A stretch of 64,000 nt of DNA from Streptomyces sp. S.PNR 29 (GTDB lineage Bacteria > Actinomycetota > Actinomycetes > Streptomycetales > Streptomycetaceae): positions 124,001-188,000 of the forward strand of contig NZ_JANUQM010000003.1 of assembly GCF_030386795.1 (NCBI RefSeq). The letters run 5' to 3'. This document shows positions 60,201-64,000 of the stretch, one piece after another. The translations under genes and the position numbers were made by a program. Within the stretch, counting starts at the first letter, position 1, and every line of letters begins with the position of its first letter. The notes beneath the pieces are model-generated. The model saw nothing but the letters and a program-made list of their open reading frames with translations. It searched no databases and was not told the origin of the DNA.

Positions 60201-61089
60201 GGCTCATCGGCCCGACCGGCACCTGCGCGTCGCGCATCGCCTCCACCAGGAAGCTGTTGCGGACGCAGTGGGTGTAGAAGTCGGCCCGCACGCCCAGGAC
60301 CACCCGGCATCGGCCGGAGTCGGCCGAAGCGGCAGTGACCAGCGTCTCGACGAAGCGGTCCCGCTCGGCATCGTCCCGGCACAGGGTAAAGGTCTCCTCG
60401 AACTGGTCGACGATCAGGACCGCGTCACCGTCGCCGGCTCCCGAGCGCTCGGCGATCTGCCGCAGCAGGCGGCCCAGGTTCCTCGGATCCTCCTTCAGTT
60501 CCCGGTACAGACCGCCCGGGGTGGCCCCCGCCATCCCTCCCAGGCGCACCGCGCACTCCTCAAGCGGCCTCGGCCCCGGCGTCAGCACCACCACCGTCGC
60601 CGAGGTCCGCAGCCGCGGCACCAGCCCCGCCCGCAACAGTGAGGACTTGCCCGATCCGGAAGCCCCGGTCACCATCACGAACCGCTGTCGCCGCAAGCGG
60701 TCGGCCAACTCGTCGACCAGGTCCTCCCGGCCGAAGAACCACTGCGCGTCCTGCTCCCGAAGCGGCCGCAGCCCCACGTACGGAGAGCCCTCGGCGGACG
60801 CCTCCTCGGGCCCGGCATCGCCCTCGTCCCGCTCGGCCACCGCCCGCCAGCGGCGCTCCCACTCCTCGACGTCCCCCTCGCAGGCACGGACGTACGCCAG
60901 TGTCACCGCCAGCGTCGGGAGCCGTTGCCCGGAGGCCGCGGAGGACAGCGTGGAAATCGAGTAGTGCGCTCGCTCGGCGAGGCTCCGGTACGGCGGATTG
61001 CCTGCCTTCTGCCGCAGCTTCCGCAGCCCCGCCGCGAACTCCCATAAGGGTCCTTCTCCCGCCTCCAGCGGGCGCTCTCTGCGCGGCAT
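57283..61089 (-). CDS. XRE-nSTAND-transmembrane-WD40 repeat protein
   Basis: A 1268-residue signalling protein. N-terminal XRE helix-turn-helix (about 15-85; GNPPYRSLAERAHYSISTLS), then an nSTAND NTPase with P-loop VTGASGSGKSSLLRAG and Walker B LIVDQFEE. Next is one transmembrane helix (RGAVALLSVLLVLASLTAFLAV) near residue 540, then 14 WD40 repeats (SVAFSPDGRTLATGS type) to the end. Fourteen repeats would make two seven-bladed propellers. The ATG at 61089 follows GGGGAGG with eight bases of spacer; a GTG at 61119 would add ten residues. Divergent from an XRE/NB-ARC regulator. Related STAND-WD40 proteins act as signal receptors or defence sensors. Confidence 0.92.
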   Translation of the reverse strand: MPRRERPLEAGEGPLWEFAAGLRKLRQKAGNPPYRSLAERAHYSISTLSSAASGQRLPTLAVTLAYVRACEGDVEEWERRWRAVAERDEGDAGPEEASAEGSPYVGLRPLREQDAQWFFGREDLVDELADRLRRQRFVMVTGASGSGKSSLLRAGLVPRLRTSATVVVLTPGPRPLEECAVRLGGMAGATPGGLYRELKEDPRNLGRLLRQIAERSGAGDGDAVLIVDQFEETFTLCRDDAERDRFVETLVTAASADSGRCRVVLGVRADFYTHCVRNSFLVEAMRDAQVPVGPMSLDGLRRVVVEPARRAGLTVESALLATLTAQAHGQAAVLPLVSHALLQTWRRRRGNALTLDAFQAAGGLESALARTAEEFYHRLEAGQRESARRVFVRLTAPGDGTEDTRRPAPRAELDGLDGAGDGHVRTVLERAAAARLLTLDRERVELAHEALIRCWPRLSGWLAEDREAARTLRRLTDAAHTWEALGRDPGALYRGTHLDMAAALDRAALSGQERRFLLASLAARTAERQAARRHGQLKRGAVALLSVLLVLASLTAFLAVRAQRAADLQRDAASSQRAADKAAGLRTLNPPLAAQLALAAYRLSPTEAARGSVLSMFATPYATVLGGHTAAVLTTAAAPDGRIWVTGGADRTVRLFSAQDPHHPRESSASVRLAGPVRAVAVSAEGRLLAAGDENGTVAVWDIEDERHPRLSTRLPAEAGPVVALGFGPGGRTLATVTRNGIRLWQLATPRQPRTLTVRHMTAGVTAAAFTRDGRTLATAHADRTLRLWRTAGPHGKVHELSAVDAPGGEVKAVAFAPDGRRLATGGTDFAVRLWDVGGPRDARLRKVLKGHTDAVNAVGFSPDGRTLATGSTDATVRRWEVSGPGPARALPVLTGHTGSVVSVAFGPDGRSLATGSEDRTTRLWDLPDPALTGHTSSLYSIAFSPDGRLLASGSYDRTVRLWNRADMRSPRRSVLLTGHTGPVNSVAFHPDGRTLASGSADGTLRLWSLTAGRRPAPLTAVPCRIGHVNAVAFAPDGRTLATGGERGAVRLWDTTDVRRPRPLAEIPGPGAVDSVAFSPDGRTLAVAGRDRTAVLWNVTGRRHPTRRAVLTGHTGEVKSVAFAPDGRALATGSEDRTVRVWSLAGPGRPVLRDRFTGYTDGVMSVAFAPGGRMLAAASSDHTVRLYDVGGEDSRELAVLVGHTKPVDTLAFSPDGRTLATGSEDWTALLWDPDVQRVAARICRAAPRSVTRAEWRQYFPQHRYRPPC

Positions 61090-61440
61090 CCACCGCACCT
61101 CCCCCGTCGCTCCCGTCACCGCCGAACCTCACACGACGGCGCCGCCGTATTTTTTCAGGGTTTGTTTGTTCGGCACCAGTGCCCCGAACGCGAACAATCC
61201 GCGAGTGGCTATACCTGGGCCGACGGAGTGTCGGATGCCCGTGGTGCCGGCCGATTCCGTGCTCGCCACGCCGACCGCTCGACGGCCCAGCAGGGCGGAA
61301 TGGGGAATTCCTCGAAGGAAGCGGCAGATCATCCCGTCGCCTCGGCCCTCTTCGGTCGTCGCACGCTCCTCACCTCACCGCACAGCCAAAAGGCGAGACG
61401 GCGTCCGAGCCGTTTGCGCGACAAGCGTCGACAGGAGTCG
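61090..61440. promoter_or_regulatory. Divergent region with operator-like inverted repeat
   Basis: No gene is evident in this 351-base gap, though its plus strand is open in frame with the regulator. It includes TTGTTCG (61166-61172) and CGAACAA (61191-61197), and inside them GGCAC-CA-GTGCC (61172-61183). Together they form an imperfect long palindrome near an AT-rich patch at 61149-61170. It may be a site for either HTH protein encoded on the two sides. Confidence 0.5.
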
Positions 61441-62451
61441 ATGCCTTCACACGGGGAGAAGCCTTTGCACGCTCATGCCCACACGCCCGGACGACCTCAG
61501 CGGATGCCCGGAGGGCAGGAGAACGGTCACGACAGGCCGTTGGGAGCCGAACTGCGCAGTGCACGCCTGAGACGGAAGGTGACGCTGCGGGAACTGGCCA
61601 GGCGGACGCACTACAGCCACACCTATCTGAGCAAGGTGGAGAGCGGACACAAGTCGCTGACGCCTGAGCTGGCCAAGCGATGCTGCGACGCGCTGGGCCC
61701 GGACAGCGCCCTCGCGGCCCTCGTGCACCGGGCGCAGCTGGCGCGCAGGCCCTGGCCACGGCCCCGGCAACTGCCGGCCCCTCCCGCGCACTTCATCGGC
61801 AGGGAGACGGAACTGGCCGACGCCCGGGCCTGGCTGCGCGCCCGCCACACCGCCCGGCCGGGCGTGCCCGTTCTGGCCGTGCACGGCCCGGCGGGCATCG
61901 GCAAGACGGCACTGGTGCTGCGCTGGGCCGCCGAGCACGCCGAAGAGTTCGCCGACGGCACGCTCTTCGCCGACCTGGGCAACGGCGAACGCCGCGTCGA
62001 ACCCGCGGTGGTGCTGCGGGGATTCGTTCAGGCCCTCGGCATCGAGGCCCACCGGATCCCGGGGGAGCCGGACGAGGTGGCCGCCCTGTTCCGCTCACTC
62101 GTCCACGGGACCAGGACGCTGATCGTGCTCGACGGCGTGGTGGACACCGATCAGGTCGTCCCGATGCTGCCCGGGCCGGGCGACTGCGCGGTGGCCGTCA
62201 CCAGCCGGCGGCGACTGGCCGCCGTACAGGCGCACTTCGACCCGCTGTCCATCCGGCTCGGGCGGATGGCCGTGGAGGAGGGGGCCGAGCTGGTGCGATC
62301 CCTGCTGGACGGCACACGGGTGGCGAGGGCCCTCGCCGAACAGATCCGGCACGGTTGCCCGAGGGACATCAGGCAACTGGTCGGCGACCTGCTGGCCGAT
62401 CCGCGGAAACCGGCGGGGAACAGGCGCTCCGAAGGTCCGCGCCCCGCCTGA
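61441..62451 (+). CDS. XRE-family HTH regulator with NB-ARC/STAND ATPase domain
   Basis: A 336-residue regulator. XRE HTH at about residues 35-95 (LRSARLRRKVTLRELARRTH and YSHTYLSKVESGHKSLTPEL). An ATPase domain follows: P-loop LAVHGPAGIGKTALVLRW, Walker B-like RTLIVLDGVVDTDQ, and an AVTSRRRLAAV sensor. It ends soon after the ATPase without the TPR/LRR tail of larger NB-ARC regulators. The start is ATG 61441 with AGGAG close upstream, although the frame is open to 61162. It lies immediately upstream of the thioamitide precursor and is the best candidate pathway-specific regulator, by position. Confidence 0.82.
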   Translation: MPSHGEKPLHAHAHTPGRPQRMPGGQENGHDRPLGAELRSARLRRKVTLRELARRTHYSHTYLSKVESGHKSLTPELAKRCCDALGPDSALAALVHRAQLARRPWPRPRQLPAPPAHFIGRETELADARAWLRARHTARPGVPVLAVHGPAGIGKTALVLRWAAEHAEEFADGTLFADLGNGERRVEPAVVLRGFVQALGIEAHRIPGEPDEVAALFRSLVHGTRTLIVLDGVVDTDQVVPMLPGPGDCAVAVTSRRRLAAVQAHFDPLSIRLGRMAVEEGAELVRSLLDGTRVARALAEQIRHGCPRDIRQLVGDLLADPRKPAGNRRSEGPRPA

Positions 62452-62628
62452 TCGGCGTCGGGCGCACCTTATCCGAATTCTTGTGGCGCCGATACGGAAC
62501 TATGCCCTGCACCGGCGGGAATTTGGTGCCCAATAGAGTCACCACCCTTTGTCTGGACGCCCATAAGGCCGGACGGCATGCTGGCCGGGAGTGCGTATTC
62601 CCGCACTCCGAAGCGGAATGAGGGAGTA

Positions 62629-62883
62629 ATGGAGAAGAACGAAGAAGACGTGGTGACCGCATCGGTTTCGGAAACCGATATCGAGAACCTGGTCCAGCAG
62701 ATCAAGGCCGACGACGCGGCGAACGCGAACCTTCAGGACGTCGACCTGTCCTTCGCGGAGATCTCCGGCCTCAGTGAGGAGGAACTGCAGCAGTTCCTGG
62801 AGGAGAAGGCGAGCGTCACCGCCGCCAGCGGTGTGCAGCAGAGCGTCATCGGATTCGCCGTCACGGTGGCCGTGCACTGCTGA
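62629..62883 (+). CDS. Thioamitide (thioviridamide-like) RiPP precursor peptide
   Basis: An 84-residue precursor. The leader (residues 1-71) is acidic and helical, with VSETDIENLVQQIKADDAAN, NLQDVDLSFAEISGLSEEEL and EEKASVTAASGVQQ. The last 13 residues, SVIGFAVTVAVHC, match the thioviridamide core as I recall it (SVMAAAATVAFHC) in length and at every key site. Ser1 would give the N-terminal pyruvyl/lactyl cap, Thr8 and Cys13 the AviMeCys ring, and His12 the methylated hydroxy-His. The backbone would carry thioamides. The start is ATG 62629 with AGGGAG just upstream (spacer short). An APH-fold kinase follows. YcaO, TfuA and decarboxylase genes lie outside the window. Confidence 0.8.
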   Translation: MEKNEEDVVTASVSETDIENLVQQIKADDAANANLQDVDLSFAEISGLSEEELQQFLEEKASVTAASGVQQSVIGFAVTVAVHC

Positions 62884-62896
62884 CCTGGCCGACACG

Positions 62897-64000
62897 ATGA
62901 ATCCGATCATCGATCACGATGAGCGGATGCGGGTCCGGACGCTGGGCTTCCACACCCGGCGTCCGGATCCTCATCCGCGGCCCCGCGCCGGGCTGGGCAC
63001 CGGCCGTGACACGGTCGCGGACCGGGTACGCGCCCTGGACCTGGGCGCCCCCGTGAGCTGGGTACGGCACTGCGTCTCCCGCCGCACCGTCGTGCTGGCC
63101 GGCCTGGCGGACGGGCGGCACCTCGTGCTCAAGTGGCCCGACGACGACCTGGACCCCGCGGGCAGTCGCGAGGCGGACATGCTGTCGCTGCTGTGGTCCA
63201 CCCCGATGACGGCCGAGGCCCGGACCGCCCTGCCGAGCGCCGTGCCGGTGACGGGGGGCGGGCAGATCACCGCCTACGACGCCCTCCACCCGGCCGCCAG
63301 CCTGCGCGAGCTGCTCGACACCGGCGCCCTGCGGACCGGCCACGTCGACACGCTGGCCACCGCGCTCGCGGGACTGCACACCGCTCGGTGGACGGCGGAC
63401 GTACTGACCGACCCCGACCTGCGGATGAGCGCACCGGCGCCGCGGACCACACTGCTGAGCGTCGCCGAGTACGCCTGCGGGGTGGGGGCGGAGTTCGACA
63501 CCTGGATCCGGGCCGTGCAGCGGCTGTCGGACGCCTTCGGCGAACTGCACCGGGGCTGGGACCCGCGCGGCCTCATCCACTTCGACCTGCGCGACGACAA
63601 CGTGCTGTTCACCACCGGCACCACGGCGTCGACGGCGGTCCGGATCATCGACTGGGAGTTCGCCGCGGTCGGCGATCCGCACTACGACGTCGGCTACGTC
63701 GTCGCCCAGTTCGTGCTGCACGCGCTGCGAAGCAGCGGCAGACCCTCGATCCCCGCCGCCACCCTCCACACGATCGATCGCCTGGTCACGGTGTACCACT
63801 CCCAGGCCCCGGCGCCCGGCGCGGCGCTCCTCAAGACCGTGCGGTACGCGGGCCTGGTCCTGTTGCAGCAGGCCGGCGCGCGGCTGGAACTGTTCGGCTC
63901 GCTGGGCCGCACCGGCCATCTGAGCCTGCTGCTCGCCGAGGGGCTGCTCCGCCGGCCTCAGACGCTGCTGAACCGCCTGTCGCCGCAGGGAGCGCCATGA
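62897..64000 (+). CDS. APH-fold phosphotransferase, thioamitide maturation (TvaC/ThoC-type) kinase
   Basis: A 367-residue (from ATG 62897) aminoglycoside phosphotransferase-like protein. The catalytic loop is LIHFDLRDDNVLF (HxDxxxxN), followed by the metal motif IIDWEFAAVGDPHYDVGY. Both are intact, so it should phosphorylate. In thioamitide clusters such a kinase pairs with a HopA1-like lyase to dehydrate core Ser/Thr through phosphorylation and elimination. The ATG starts 13 bases after the precursor stop; a second in-frame ATG at 62927 is possible and neither has a strong ribosome site. Its TGA overlaps an ATG (ATGA at 63997-64000), showing that the next gene follows directly outside the window. 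Confidence 0.83.
   Translation: MNPIIDHDERMRVRTLGFHTRRPDPHPRPRAGLGTGRDTVADRVRALDLGAPVSWVRHCVSRRTVVLAGLADGRHLVLKWPDDDLDPAGSREADMLSLLWSTPMTAEARTALPSAVPVTGGGQITAYDALHPAASLRELLDTGALRTGHVDTLATALAGLHTARWTADVLTDPDLRMSAPAPRTTLLSVAEYACGVGAEFDTWIRAVQRLSDAFGELHRGWDPRGLIHFDLRDDNVLFTTGTTASTAVRIIDWEFAAVGDPHYDVGYVVAQFVLHALRSSGRPSIPAATLHTIDRLVTVYHSQAPAPGAALLKTVRYAGLVLLQQAGARLELFGSLGRTGHLSLLLAEGLLRRPQTLLNRLSPQGAP

Noticed and set aside
62629..62883. Class V lanthipeptide precursor as an alternative to thioamitide
   Set aside because: Class V clusters also use APH-like and HopA1-like proteins, but the 13-residue core with His-Cys end and a Thr five residues before Cys is the thioamitide pattern. Genes beyond the window would be needed to exclude it entirely.

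Overview
This is a high-GC actinobacterial chromosome segment, almost certainly from a Streptomyces. The codon bias is extreme, GTG, TTG and even CTG starts are common, many genes are coupled by 4-bp overlaps, and the gene set is typical: glyA, trpS, sdhCDAB, an 'SCO4848 family' membrane protein and an XRE-nSTAND-WD40 protein. From memory, the housekeeping order (betaine uptake, glyA, trpS, D-Ala-D-Ala carboxypeptidase, sdh) resembles the S. coelicolor core around SCO4830-SCO4860. This was not checked.

Layout. 1-1365: end of a glycine betaine ABC transporter. 1373-5047: a MocR-type regulator flanked by three AhpD-like carboxymuconolactone decarboxylase (CMD) proteins and a PEP mutase/isocitrate lyase-like enzyme. 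5129-13400: an apparent accessory island on the minus strand with fused aminodeoxychorismate synthase (pabAB), aminodeoxychorismate lyase (pabC-like), an FAD aromatic hydroxylase, two acyl-adenylating ligases and a membrane-tethered ABM-domain protein. It looks like an uncharacterised pathway that makes and then modifies p-aminobenzoate. 13719-18857: small lipoprotein, glutathionylspermidine-synthase-like protein, glyA behind a probable ZTP riboswitch, trpS, and a 2'-5' RNA ligase family protein.

18900-23337: a complete-looking decaprenylphosphoryl-arabinose type module (DprE2, DprE1, PAP2 phosphatase, UbiA-type phosphoribosyltransferase, GtrA). DprE1 has Ala where the benzothiazinone-target Cys sits in M. 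tuberculosis, and the 5' end of gtrA lies in a decaying 36-bp tandem repeat. 23325-31008: YihY membrane protein, D-Ala-D-Ala carboxypeptidase, SCO4848-family protein, metallophosphoesterase, orphan solute-binding protein, TetR regulator, VOC protein and a secreted LamG-like protein. 31264-34685: sdhCDAB. 34875-40263: OHCU decarboxylase (probable CTG start), GH20 hexosaminidase and several small hypotheticals.

40264-51317: a polymorphic toxin locus. A perfect 22-bp palindrome lies upstream of a 3056-residue secreted Rhs/YD-repeat protein with a Hint domain and a short nuclease-like C-terminal toxin. An immunity candidate follows after 9 bp and a second small gene after that. 51392-57267: secreted PGRP/amidase with FG-GAP repeats, a paralogue of a gene on the far side of the Rhs locus, and an ECF sigma factor. 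A strange Gly/Ser-rich repetitive ORF separates that sigma factor from its anti-sigma-like partner. 57283-62451: XRE-nSTAND-TM-WD40 protein (14 WD repeats) divergent from an XRE/NB-ARC regulator.

62629-64000: the most exciting signal. An 84-residue precursor peptide ends in a 13-residue core that fits the thioviridamide/thioamitide pattern (Ser1, Thr8, His12, Cys13). It is followed by an aminoglycoside-phosphotransferase-fold kinase whose stop overlaps the start of a further gene just off the window. This is the left edge of a probable thioamitide RiPP cluster.
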